Below the pieces are notes generated by a model. The model searched no databases, was not told the origin of the DNA, and saw only the letters and a list, made by a program, of their open reading frames with translations. A DNA stretch of 64,000 nucleotides, taken from Amoebidium appalachense. Lineage: Eukaryota > Ichthyosporea. The DNA is taken from contig CAVNZM010000012.1 in the NCBI GenBank assembly GCA_963693365.1, positions 7,750,001 through 7,814,000 on the forward strand, in the 5' to 3' direction. Below are positions 1 to 12,933 of this stretch, one piece after another. Positions within the stretch are counted from its first letter, which is position 1. Every line of letters starts with the position of its first letter. The translations under genes were made by a program, and so were the position numbers.

Positions 1-808
1 CGCACACACAACAAACACACACCTGCTTGGCTGCAGGGCCTGCATGCCGCTCATATTCTCTCATAAAAGAGTCCGCCTAGCATCACCCCCAACGTCCTCA
101 TGCCCAAGCCTTGCACTCACTCACACTCTCGAACCACAGCTTGTGCGTGCTGTGTTTTGCCTACTAAGATGCTAGCATGTAATTAGATGTCCCTTCCCTT
201 TGATTAACAAGTAACTATTGCAAGCAGATAGCTACATACTCTACATGAAAATTCTTTAGACCAACCTCTCCAACGAAATTAAATGAGCTGATGTTCGTCT
301 CACTTTTGAGTTCTGTGTTCTGGCCATCCGGCCAAGGCCCAAGGGCCAGCTGAGGTTTGCTTGCAGGGTTAGAAACCAAAAAAAACGTGGGCAGTTGTCC
401 GAATATGATTGGCTTAGAATGCACCATAACAGGGCGTCAAATTATGCCTCAGCCCCGGCGTGACGGGGTAGATCTTGAACAGAACTCTGTTGCCTATTCC
501 TACTTTTTTTTGTTGTTGATTTTTTCTCCTACTCTATTTTAGTCTTAAAAAAAACTTTTTCTAATGGCCGTGCTCCTACATCAAGGCCTCCTAGATAATC
601 CTACATATGCATACTACTAATATACAGCTTCAATGGCCGACCTGTCATAGGAAGTTATATTCTTTTTTTTTTTTTTTTCCTTTGTGGGTGGGTGACCCAG
701 GAAATATCCTAGTAATGATCTGCATGGCCGCACATGTTAGTAGTGGTGATGATGGTCGTGGTGGTCGGGTGATGGTTTTGAGTGTGTCACGGTGTGCGTG
801 GTGCTTGT

Positions 809-846
<38 letters not shown>

Positions 847-1568
847 CGCGCACGCGCACGTGCACATGTGTGTGTGTGTGTTTTTCTTTCTTTTCTTTTC
901 TTTTTCTTTTTCTTTTTTTTTTTTTTTTTTTTTTTTGGGGGGGGGGGGGGGGGACAGCACAGCCAGCTCTACTACAGCAATTCCTACAGTCAGTGATACC
1001 ACAGTGACTATGAATTCCAGTTGGCATTTGGCATGCGCATACGGTCATGAATTTGTCAATGAGAATTATCCATGGCCTTGACCGCAATGACAAATTGGAA
1101 CTGTAAAAAATATAATGATGACGTTGCACACTTGAGGTTCGCGACCAGCGCGCCTTGCAGTCTATTATGAAATGGCTGTGCTGAGATCTAGATGTTCCGA
1201 AAAGTTCCTTTGTGGCAATCATGCCCCAGAATTAGTATACAGTACGTTACTCTTACATTGTTGGAAAAAATCCCGTGGCTAGTTGATTTTCTTGGTGTGT
1301 GTGTGTGTGCGCGCGCGCGCGTGCGCACGCCATGGGCCCCGGTGCACATACAACATCAAAACACTCACAAAAACAGATTACATGGAATGTGGAAGGTTAT
1401 TCGTGAATTGGTGTGGAGTACGTCCACACCAGCGTGTGCACGGAGGAAGGAGAGGGTGGAGGCACCCCCCGGAGGGGAGGGGGGAGGGGGGGGGGGGGGG
1501 GGGGGGGGGGGAAGGAGAGGGCAGGTGAGTGCGGGGCGTATGGGTGGGTGGGTGGGGAGGGGGGGACT
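1..1568. other. Flank 3' of the TrhO-mTERF gene; repeats, no supported gene
   Basis: Contains (TG)n grading into (GC/CA) at about 810-880, a composite T-run then G-run at about 908-953, (GT/GC)n at 1294-1329 and a G-rich block at 1450-1565. Open frames here are short or driven by the repeats. An additional 3' exon of the minus-strand gene is possible but I could not identify one. Confidence 0.6.
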
Positions 1569-2522
1569 TCATGCATGTGCTACCTGCTCCCTAGTCTCTC
1601 CCTTTTTTTCGAGCTCCCTAAAAAAATCACTCACACGAGTCAAAGACAAAATTTTCAACCCATTCGTTGGGAACGACTCGAGAGCTCTAATTTCGCTCAT
1701 ATCTTTCCGTAGAAGCACAGGGAAACCATGCGCGAGATGATTAACCGTCTCGGGAGCAAATATCTGGTGCAAAAACAGCAGCTTTTCGGAAATTTCGTCG
1801 GGTTTTTGGTTAAGCAATTCGGGTTCCTGTTTGAGTAGATGTGCCGGGTCGCAGCCTCTTCCCACACGTGTCGACACGGTTCGCATCCACTGTTTTACGT
1901 TTTCCGATTGGTCGGAGAGCAAAAGCAACGGCATTCTTTCGATCATATAGTTTACGTTTGGGCGTGGGAACACTTTGGTCAACGCCATGTAGTGTTTTCT
2001 CGTCTCGGTTTCCACCTCCATTTCCAATAACCTAGGCTCATTACGCACCATTTTCCTTACGTTGCATTTCGGCAACAGTCTTTCCAAACCCTGCATGGTG
2101 TCCGCGTGCGCTTCGGCGAGGGCGTGATTCACCGCAAACCGCTCGTCAAAAACAAAGCAGTCTCCCGCAAACTTGCTCTCTTTACCCTCTCGTTGCCGCA
2201 TGTAGTTGATAATTCCCCCTTGGAGTTGGTACACGTTTTTAAACCCTTCTCCCAACATGTAAGCGCTCGCCTTTTCGCACCGAATCCCGCCCGTGCAAAA
2301 CATTGCCACCCGCTTGTGTTTTTCCTTGTCGAGATTCTTAGAGACATACTCGGGGAAAGTGTTGAAATGCTCGATGTTTGGATTGATTGCCCGGTCAAAT
2401 GTGCCCACCGTGTACTCGTAGATGTTTCGGGTGTCAAGAACAACAACGTCTGGATCGGCAAGAAGCTTGTCCCAGGTGTCTGCATCCACGTGTGTACCTG
2501 CGGCAGGGAAGAAGAAAAAAAA

Positions 2523-2565
<43 letters not shown>

Positions 2566-3193
2566 TGGGGGGGGATGGGGGGGACGGGGGGGAGGGTTAG
2601 TGTGCGCCCACACAAAACGAAATAGCAAGACATGCACCAATAACATTTTTTTCCTGGTGGTGGTGGGGGGGGGGGGGGGAGGGGGAGGGAGGGAGGGAGG
2701 GAGGGAGGGAGAAAGGGAACAACGTGGTCCTTTGACTCTGAAATAGACAGTGTCTAATATTGCCCTCCTTCCTTGTCCCCCCCCCCCCCCAAAAAAAAAA
2801 AAAAAAAAAAAAAAACCATACACACACAAAAAAAAACAATAATAATAATTACCAGCCACTATTAGTACTGTTCTTTTCAACCCAATAACAACCCACTGTT
2901 TTGTTTACGAATCACCTCCCACCGAAAAAAAAGGCGGGCAGGGTGGGGTTGGTGTGTGGGGGGAGAGGGGGGGGGGTGAGGAGAAGGGCAGCATCTTTTC
3001 TACGCCTCCCTTCCCCTAAAACAATATGGGGGTGGGAGGACAGGGGGGGTTGGGAGGGGGGGAAGGAAGGGCTAGCTATTGTATGCCGCCTTTTCCCCGA
3101 AAAAACATTGGGGGTGGCGGTTAGCATCCAAATATGCCTCCTCCCTCACCCGCTCTCTCTCTCTCTCTCTTTCTCTCCCCCCCGAAAGTTAAT

Positions 3194-3234
<41 letters not shown>

Positions 3235-3329
3235 CACCTCCCCCCCCCCCCCCCCCCCCCTCCCCCCCTGCTGCCCCACTCCCCTCCTGGTTTTTTGCCC
3301 CGGTAGGGGGGGGAAAGGAGTGGGGGACC

Positions 3330-3366
<37 letters not shown>

Positions 3367-4167
3367 TACCGGGGGAAAAACCATAGGGGAGCGGGGGAGC
3401 AGGAGGGAAAGGGGGGGAGGGGGGGAGGGGAAGAGAGAGTTTCAGAAAGTGACACACCTAGATCTTTCTTTCGCAACGGTGTGTACATATAAAAGACAGT
3501 CGTCTCCCATGCAAGGTAGCCAAGATCCAGCTCTGCCTTTTAACACGTAATCCTACCCTTGCCCCTGCCCAACTCCCTCGCCGTTTTTCTGTCTCTCTGT
3601 TTTGCTCTCTCCCCTCCCCCTACCTAATCATACAATTAAAAAAACAGTGGTTTATCACAATAAACAAAATAGCAACTCACCAGTGCCCTTTGAGGGGTTG
3701 ATTCCTTTCACGCCCAAGCTGATCAGCTCCTGTCGCACCTTAATCTTCATCTTGCCAAACGGCTTGGCCGGCGACCACGACGTCTGGACAAAAAGTTTCC
3801 TGAACCTCTCATCTTGCTTGACCCAGGCGAAAAGTTGCTTGATTCCTTCTTCACTTCCAGAAACTGTCCCGTTAATCCCCTCTGGTGACAAGTGCACCGT
3901 GCCAAGGATGCCACTTTTCTCACATACCTCGCGGTACCTTTCAACCCACTGATTATAGTCATTGAAAGAGCAGAATTGGTAAAATGTTCCCACTAGATAC
4001 TTTCCGTTTGTCTGGTGGGTTGTGTATCGACGTAGGAATGGGGCTGTGTGAGTGGTGGGAGCCCATTTTTGGTGTGCAGTTGCTTGTGCGATTAAGTTAA
4101 ATGGTGTTGCTTGTACAGCTCTTTTGGTGGCAAAAGCCCTAAAAACCTGTCTACTGGTGCCAAACAT
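1569..4167 (-). CDS. TrhO/TSTD2-type rhodanese fused to mTERF-like repeats, two exons
   Basis: Exon 1 is 3681-4167 and exon 2 is 1569-2497; donor GTGAGT and acceptor GCCGCAG join in phase, giving 471 aa. The N-terminus (MFGTSRQVFRAFATKRAVQ) is basic, hydroxylated and acid-free, like a mitochondrial targeting peptide. Residues about 55-160 are the TrhO N-terminal domain (YLVGTFYQFCSF, LSPEGINGTVSG). Residues about 165-260 are a rhodanese domain with active-site Cys230 in FCTGGIRCEK, followed by the family motif GDCFVFDERF. TrhO enzymes hydroxylate the wobble uridine of tRNA; the exact substrate here is inferred. Residues about 297-437 replace the usual Cys-rich tail with four units of roughly 33 aa, each with P-x-LL (EPRLLEM, MPLLLLS, EPELLNQ, FPVLLRK), the mTERF repeat pattern. 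The fusion lies inside exon 2, so it is not a splice-model artefact. A GTGAGT after LSLTR (residue 450) could be a further donor, so the last 21 residues are uncertain. Confidence 0.85.
2498..3680 (-). other. Intron of the TrhO-mTERF gene with homopolymers and a G/C-rich inverted repeat
   Basis: The 1.2-kb intron holds a G-run (about 2527-2568), a GGGA-rich stretch (2660-2720), C10A20+ (2780-2814), (CT)n (3151-3232) and long C-runs (3241-3366). Near-complementary arms at 3274-3313 and 3358-3396 enclose a G-rich/C-rich spacer. No coding exon is visible inside. Confidence 0.7.
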
Positions 4168-5128
4168 CCTCTAATGTTTTACCTCAGCCTAATGATTCTC
4201 GCTTGCAGAGCTTGCCAAGTTCCGTACATGCGCAACACACAACCACGTGTGTCTGTGCAAAGCCGCTGTGAGCTCGAAGCTTCGGTGAGCCACAGGGGGG
4301 TCACGCAGAAATCAATCTCCTGAATATTGATAACTCGGTGAAATTAGTTCGTTTTCCAGGTGATAACGTTAATATAAAAAGGAGGAACAAAATTACATAA
4401 CAGTAATTTGGATTCTCTAAATTAGGATCGTACATTTTGGCGGGAGATTTGGTGATAACGCAACAGGGGCTCTGTACAGGCGCCGCCGCCGCGGCGTTCG
4501 CGGCACTTTTTTTGCTAGGTCTCGAGCTCAAGGGGAAAAAAACATAGCATGTGGGAACCAAAAAAGAGCAGGCAATTGAGTTGAAGGGAAAAGGTCGCCC
4601 TCTATGGATAATAGCCGTTAACAGAGGCAATTGAGTTGAAGGGAAAAGGTCACCCTCTATGGATAATAGCCGTTAACAGAGCAACTGAAGGTTAGCTTGG
4701 GGCATAATTAGGCTTCAACAAGAGAAGGTCCGACCGAAAAGAACAAGGAAAATACCAGTAGGAAAGATAGTAGGCAAGGAAGATTGCTACTTGGATTGTG
4801 AAAAGACGGTTGGATTATTGAAAGGCACCTGTTTTACTGATCGTTGGTTCACTCACCTCACTCTTTCTTAGTATTTCTTTCGGCGTGGAAGGAGAGAAAA
4901 TTCTTTTAGCATGGATCTAAGAAACAGTTCCGTGCTTTTACAAGTTTCAAGAAAGTTGAATCTAAATGCATAACTCCTTAACTGCGTAGAAGACACAGCA
5001 GGCTATATTTCTTGTGCCTGGAAAGAAAGGAATAAAAACTTGTGGTCCGCTTTTGCACAAAACCAGCTTGTATCGACTCGATTTTTCCCCTAGATCAAAT
5101 ACGTGCACGATTTGGGGGTGAACCAACC
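4168..5128. promoter_or_regulatory. Divergent intergenic region between the TrhO-mTERF and RING genes
   Basis: The two flanking genes start 961 bp apart and point away from each other, so this unique, repeat-poor segment should hold both promoters. It includes a CpG-rich patch at about 4480-4505 and a 55-bp tandem duplication at 4571-4680. I see no clear TATA box at a fixed distance from either start codon. Confidence 0.5.
4571..4680. repeat. 55-bp tandem duplication, two copies
   Basis: Two adjacent copies at 4571-4625 and 4626-4680 differ by a single G/A change (GGTCGCC versus GGTCACC). A truncated third start (GCAACTGAAG) follows at 4681. The near-identity points to a recent event in the shared upstream region. 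Confidence 0.95.
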
Positions 5129-5443
5129 ATGGAGCCGAGGGAAATGTCAGATGATGGATTCGATGGTTTTCTTCAAGACAGTCATGGCCAACAAGATCAA
5201 TCAGTTCCTGCTCTTCTACACACGGCAACAACATGTGAACAAGAGAAAACCCCCTGCACTCGGACATCTACCTTTTTGAACCCACAACGCGGTCGTGTAC
5301 CAAGGTATACAAGCAACTTTGTCAACCCGTTCGTTCCCTGACTCATAATAAGACTGGCTAGGCGGGCCACTGTAGAGCGTTATTACTAGCGGGCAAATGG
5401 CTTCAGGCTGACAGAGGAGGCGGGGAAAGAGGGATGTTACGGG

Positions 5444-5487
<44 letters not shown>

Positions 5488-5516
5488 GTGGGGTGTTGTG
5501 TGTGTGTGTGTGGGGA

Positions 5517-5553
<37 letters not shown>

Positions 5554-5861
5554 AGCTTGGTAGAGGCAAAGGCCAGAGGGCAACCGTGATTTGGCAGGCA
5601 AAATTTGTGCTTCATTAGCTTAAAAAGCTTGAAGTGTGGGGCCTCTACACCCTATACGCCCTAGGGCTACAAGATGGGGGGAAGAAACTGAACTTTGACT
5701 GGGGAGAGATTGTGCTTTCTCAAAGATTCGAAGCTCTATGGTACCTTGTGTGTGTGTTCTGAAACTAAAACTTATTGAATCCATTTGATCTGGTCTTTTT
5801 CTTTGAAGTGCCTCTTTACTGTGTTCTTATAGTAGGTGTAGAAGAGCTTTAATTACCGCAT

Positions 5862-5901
<40 letters not shown>

Positions 5902-6395
5902 GCGGGTGGGTGGGGGGGGGGGGGGGGGGGGTCTTCAGTGAAATCGTTTTTTTTGTAACCAAATGCTTCCGAAATGAGATGGCAAAGGGTGGGTTGCTGA
6001 GAAAGGGGGGGGGGGGGGGGGGGGGGGGGGGGGAGGGAGGGAGGAAGGGAGAGGGGGGGGGGGGGGGGGGAGCTGGGAGGGGAGCGGAGAGGGGTGGGGG
6101 GTGTTGGGGGGGAAGGGGGGGGTTGCACATCAACTCATCAATAGAACGAGTTCCTCGTGTGCAGTCGGGCATGCTAAAACAGACAACTTCAAATGGGAGT
6201 GTTTTTTCCTGATGTAAAGCATCTTTTTGCAGGACCAGCTCTGGTGTAAAACGAAAGAGGACACCACAGAAGAGGGTACGAACAGTCCGTTTCAGGTCTC
6301 GGCATGGTATGTTTTGTTGACCACTTTTTTTTTCCTGTTTGTTAGAAAGATCGTAAGCACTGCGGCATACTGATATTTTTCTTCTTACATCCTCT

Positions 6396-6426
<31 letters not shown>

Positions 6427-7752
6427 CCCCCCCCTGGGGTGTGCAGATAATCAGCTAAAGTTTGAGTTTGCACCTTCCGGAGGCAAAGACATTGTATGTA
6501 GCCTTTTGCGTGCCTGTTGATGTTTTTTTTTCTTCTCCATTACACCTCTTATACCGTGGAACTTCAAATAACTGATAATAATGATAATAATGATAATAAT
6601 AATAGTAATAATAATAACAACAATAATCGGAAAGAAAACACCATAATTTGGTGAGTCCCTTCCCTTCGACGAATCAAACATGACTTTCTTGCAAATTGGT
6701 ATACACGCACAAGAAAGTCCGTTTCTTACAACTCCTCCTCCTCCCCCTCCCCCCTCCCCCCTCCCCCCCTGCCTTCCCTCCCCCCCCCCCCCCCCCCCCG
6801 GGCGCCCCACCCTCCCCCCCGTCCCCCCAACGCCCACTCTCCCTCCCCCCCCCTTCCCCCACCCACCCCCCCACCCACTCACCCACCCACCCACCCCTCA
6901 AGCCCCCCTGCCCCCCCACTTCCCACCTCCCCCCCCCCCCCCCCCCCCCTTCCCCCCGCCCCTCCCTTCCGCTCGTGCAGATATTGCTGTGGAAAGCTGG
7001 TCAGATGGCGAACACATGTACGATTTCATTCCAGAGTTGACCAGCGAGGTACAACCTGATGCGGTGTTTCATCCACTGAAGAAGAGGGCAATAGCGAAGG
7101 TGGGTACTGGTTTTTGGTCGTTTTCAGTAATTTATGTTTTTTTGAAATTCCATGGCTTGTTTGATTTCTAGGATATCTTATTTCATCATTACGATTGTGT
7201 TTGTGTTTGTGTGTGTGCGCGCGCACACGCACACGCATACGCACACGTACACGTACACGCACACACAAATTATTCCGGCTATAAGAAGTTGCCGCCTGTG
7301 CCTGGGATGGGCAAGGTTTTTGAGGGGGGTTTTATCTTCTGGCCACATGATGTAGGTGCACGTGAAATTCGGCATTTATTCCAAAGGTTTACAACTACGT
7401 TTGGGGATTTCCTAGGTTGATATTGTGCGAGCATCGTGCGGTTTTTGTTTCATAGGTTGAAAATCAGACAGTTTGAAACCTAATCCTCTCGTTCTCGAAG
7501 TGATGGGGATTTTTTAATTGGCAGTACCCTCGGTGATGTGTATTTGTAAGCCCACAGGTTGTGTCCAATGGTCTTTTTCTTCATGTTGTCTTGCATCTAA
7601 ATGTTTCGGTATCTTGATCGTTTGTGCCCCACCTCCGCCAACTCCCCCCCCCCCCCCCCCCCCCCTGGCCCCCCTTCCCCCGGCGCACTTGTCTCCCTCT
7701 CTCAACACCCATACATTCCTCCTTTCTCTCCCCCCACTCCCCCCAATCCCCC

Positions 7753-7789
<37 letters not shown>

Positions 7790-7834
7790 CCCCCCCCCCC
7801 CCCCCCCCCCTCTCTCCCTCTCCCTCTCCCTATT

Positions 7835-7876
<42 letters not shown>

Positions 7877-7879
7877 CCC

Positions 7880-7949
<70 letters not shown>

Positions 7950-8077
7950 TTCCCCCTTGCCCGTCCCCCCCCTCTCTCTCTCGTCTCTCTTTCTCTCTCC
8001 CCCCCCCCCCCCCTCTCCCCACCCGCCCCTCACACCCTCTCTCCCTCTCTCCCTCTCCCATTCTCGTTCAATCTCCT

Positions 8078-8120
<43 letters not shown>

Positions 8121-8163
8121 CCCCCCCCCCTCTCCCTCTCTCCCCCTCCCTCCCTCCCTCCCT

Positions 8164-8227
<64 letters not shown>

Positions 8228-8273
8228 CTCTCTCTCTCTCCCCCTGAGGCTCTCTCTCTTCTCTATCTCTGTC

Positions 8274-8333
<60 letters not shown>

Positions 8334-8372
8334 CCCCCCCCCCCCCCCCCCCCGAGGCTTTCTCTCTTCTCT

Positions 8373-8407
<35 letters not shown>

Positions 8408-9262
8408 CTCTCTCTCTCTCGCTCTCTCTCTCTCTCCCCACCCTCTCTCCACCCTCTCTTCCTTTCCCCCCCCTCCCCCTCCCCCCTCCCCCCCCCCCCC
8501 CCCCCCCTCTCTCTCCCCTCCCCCCTCCCCTCCCCCTTCCTCCCCCCCCCCCCCCCCCCCTTCCCCCTCCCGGCCAAACCAAAAAGGAACTAAAACCTGA
8601 TGTTTTCTTGTTTATGTCGTTGAATGTTCGGGCTCATGCACATTGAAATCTTTGAACCGAAACCAATTTCGGTGATGGTGGTATATATGTTCATGCTGTG
8701 TGGTTGATTACTTGCATTACATCTGGACCAATGCGAGCCTACAAACAACTTCCCCACTTTCATTATACAGATTGTTGATTGTTTTCCCATCGTTCCTCTT
8801 CCTTTTCCTCCTTCCCAGCCATCCTCCTCCCCCCCCCCCCCTCCCCCCCCTCCCCCCCCCCCCCCCCCCCTCCCCCCCCCCCCCCCCCCCCCCCCCCCCA
8901 CACACGCACACTCACACACACCCTATTTTTGTTGTTGTTCGTTCGTTGGTTGGTTGGTTGGTTCTCAGCATATTTTCCCCTAGCTACGGAAGGGTGGGGT
9001 GTGTGTGTGGGTTGGAGGGCGGGAGAGGAGGGGAGTGGGGGGGGGGGGAGGTAATGGTTTTTGCCGGAAGCAATAGTGAGAGCTTTTCTATGTCATAAAG
9101 CTCAGTTTGAGCTGTTTATTGTTTCGTGGCTTGCGGGCTTGAGGTTCCTTGTAGTGGCCGAAGGTGAAAGGGCCCCTCGGGGGAGGGGGTTATTTACACC
9201 TGCACATGTGTATGGTGACGTGTGTAGTTGTTGTTGGGCGGGGGAAAGGGGAGGTGGGAGGT

Positions 9263-9296
<34 letters not shown>

Positions 9297-10051
9297 GATA
9301 TAGAGGAGGAATGAGTATGCGTTTATGTCCCAATGTCTATTTGTGTGGAAGTTCACGTTTGGGTTTGCGCCAACATACATCTGCAGCCAGATGCTTGCGT
9401 TTGTATGATTTTCTTTTTCCCCCATCTTTTCTTTCTTTCTTTTTTCTTTCTTTTCTTTTTTTTTTTTTTTTGGGGGGGGGGGAGGGGGGGGAGGGGGGGG
9501 GGAGGGGAGGAGGGGGGGGGGGGGGGAGGGGGTTAGACGATTTGAAATGAACCTAAGTGCATTGACTGATCTCTGGGAACCCCAATGCAATGACTGGGCC
9601 AGGATGTGGATGCACCAGATGCAGGTATAACTATTTATAGCAGCATATGCAATGTGTGTGAACCTATTAATAGAACATAGATTCATATTGTGCGTGGACA
9701 TTTGTGGCAGTTTGTTTAGTGTAAGTTTTCCTGACTGGGCACTTATAGCCTTGTCTTCTTTTCCTTTTCTCTAAATGGACTTTGAGTTTATTGAAATATC
9801 CTCTACCGCCAAACAACCCTTCCCCCCCCCCCCCCCTCCTCCGCTCCCCTTCTCCCTCTCCCTTCTCCTCTCCCCCCCCCCCCCCCCCCCCTTCCCCCCT
9901 TCCCCTCAATGGGTCGAAACTCGGGTACTGTGTAAGACGTGGCCCCTCGCCTGAGGATGGGCTCTGCTTATTATGCATATTCTTTGTGTGGTTTGCACTT
10001 TGCATCGTGTTGTCCGTTGTTTATTTGTACCTCGTACACAATGAGGCATTC

Positions 10052-10085
<34 letters not shown>

Positions 10086-10399
10086 ACCACCAAACACAAA
10101 CACACACACCCGTTTCACCACCACCATGGCCACCACCGACTCACCTTTTGCGCGATCCCCGTTTTTGGTCGAGCTGCCCCCCCCCCCCCCCCCCCTCCCC
10201 CCCCCCCCCCCCCCCCCCCCCCCAAATGGGCTTACAACAACACATCGTATTTGGAAAAGGAATGAATGGACGCATAACCGCACACACACCAGTGGGCCCA
10301 CTTGCAGGAAAACTAAGAAGAGAATGTTGTCCCCAAGGGTCTCCCTCCTGACACATACATCAACCTTAAGCACTGCTGCATAACCGTGCATGCCCTGAG

Positions 10400-10435
<36 letters not shown>

Positions 10436-12586
10436 CGCGCGCGCGCGCGCGCGCGTGTACACACACACACACCGGCATACACGCATACACCGCTACGACG
10501 ACCACCCAAACACCCTTGCACCTCCTCCCTTCATGTTTTTACCCTTGCACCCGCACCTCAGCACCATGAGCGTGCACAGGCAACACCTACTTGCTAGCAA
10601 CCAATTCCCGTTACTTTATTTAATACACATGTTTCCAAAAAAGGAAAAAGCAATCGTTTACTAGTCCTTTCTGCAGGTTTAAATGCCAACATGCCGCAAG
10701 ATACCCCACGTGCAAAGCTTGTTTTTTCACCTGCAAAGGACAATATGATTAATAACCGTAAGAGACAAGTGCGCCTGCGTGGCCCAATTATACACGAGAT
10801 GTGTCTGGTATGTATTCTTTTTCGTTTTGTTCAATATGGTATGTATTCTTTTTCGTTTTGTTCAATACACACCTAGTTTTCTCTCATTCGCAAGTGGTTG
10901 TTGTGTCTCTTTTGTGTCTCCCCATTCTTTGTAGGTCATTTGCAAGGGATGTTTCTGAAAAACGTGGTTGGTGTCGTTGAGGCGAAGTCGCACCTGAGGG
11001 GGGCAAGGCGCAGGCGGGCGGGCGGGCGGGCGGGTGGGGGGGGGGGGGGGGGGGGAGGGGAGAAGAGTATATGGGATTCTACCAAGGCCTTACAAGCCAT
11101 AGGATGCTTGTATAATCCATCACTGGGTGCGTGTCTTCTTGAACATGTGTGCATGCATGTTTTTGGTTGCATTTTGTATTTTGTTTTGTTTTTATTGATC
11201 TATATTTTGGTATGTGTGTGTCTGTCTCTCTCTCTGTGTGTGTGTGCGTGGGGGGGGGGGGGGGGGGGGGTCATGAAAGGAGGATGCAGGGTTATGATAC
11301 AAACAAAGAACGAGTGAGGAGGAGGGGGAGGGGGGAGGGGGGAGTCAAAGAGGATTAGAACCCCCCCCCCCCCCCCCCCCCCCGGACTTTTCATGTTACC
11401 AAAGCTGCACGGCCTAAATGACTACAAAAATATGTCAAGTGTATTCAAAGCCATGCGACAAGCCAACTGTTGTTAATTCTAATCCTTGTTTGCGTTTAGT
11501 TCTTTCCTTCGTTAGAAGTGAGCATAAAATGCACAATGCACCAGAAGACCTTCTTCCAAGCTTTCACGATTTCACTTTATGCTGCTTTGTATGTTCGAAA
11601 TGGCAGCAACAATAAAGTGCACGATGTTAACATCACATCATAACACACGCATATTCCTGTTTGTTTTATTGTTAACATTACATCATAACACACACATTAT
11701 TCCTGCTATTTTTTTTGTTAGCACCACATCATAGCACACATATTCCTGCTATTTTTATTGTTAGCACCACATCATAGCACACACATATTCCTGCTATTTT
11801 TATTGTTAGCACCACATCATAGCACACACATATTCCTGCTTGTTTTATTGTTGGCATCACATCATAACACACTCACATTTTTGTTCTGTTTTTATATGCA
11901 GTTTTGCTGGATGGAGGTAGGAAAGGGCAAGCTGTGTACACTCCCCTGTGGTCACGTCTACCATCTGGAATGCATCTACAAATGTGTAGGTAAGTCATCC
12001 ACCCTTTTGCAACACGATTATGCAGAGTCTGGAATCGAGAATCAGCATAACACGCTGCGCGGGTTAGCTTAGCCTCCGACAGTTAGTCATAGTCGACATC
12101 ACCTACAAAACATAACGGATGGTTATGAAAGCGTATATAGAAGGAGTGCATCAGAGATGGACAAGAGAAATGATTCAGAAAAGAACCAGGGGGAAGAGGG
12201 GGGGGAGGGGGTAGCCAGGAAAGGGGGGGGGGGGGGGGGGGGGGGGATTGGAGGGTAGGCGGTAGGGGTAGGGGGTCTTTGAGGGTTGTGATGCCGGGCA
12301 GGGGGAGGAGGGAGGGGGGGGGGGGGGGTTTACGAAAGATTACATGATCCATAAAAACAGGTTGAACCGTAGTTTACATGAGCCTTTGGACCCCGAACTT
12401 ATCCGATTACATGCGATCCAACAGCGTGTATCCCTCAATCTTTCATGTCAAACAAGACCGTGATTGCTAGGGCAGTCTTTGCAGGGACGTGTATTACACC
12501 TTGTCAAGTGTTGGGTGGTATTCTCTTTTTACTTTCTGCAGTTGGTGTTGGCCTTAGCTTACCAGACAACATGCTTCTTTGCGGCT

Positions 12587-12626
<40 letters not shown>

Positions 12627-12673
12627 CCTCCCCCATCCCACCCCACCCCAACCCACCCCCTTCCTCTTTCCCG

Positions 12674-12744
<71 letters not shown>

Positions 12745-12882
12745 CATCCTCCTCCATCCCCTTCCCTTCCTCTCCCTACCTCCTGCCCCTGCTCCCTTTC
12801 TCGTAACCAGGACAACCACCACCACCACTTATCTACCAAAGGAAACCCCCCTTTTTTTTTCTTCTTCTTCTTTCTTTCTTTT

Positions 12883-12933
<51 letters not shown>

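Noticed and set aside
2387-2880. Gly/Pro-rich frames overlapping the TrhO exon and intron
   Set aside because: Shadows of the minus-strand coding exon and the adjacent G-runs.
7518-8600. Plus-strand Ser/Leu/Pro frames up to 360 codons
   Set aside because: Pure products of (CT)n and C-runs, open in all three frames.
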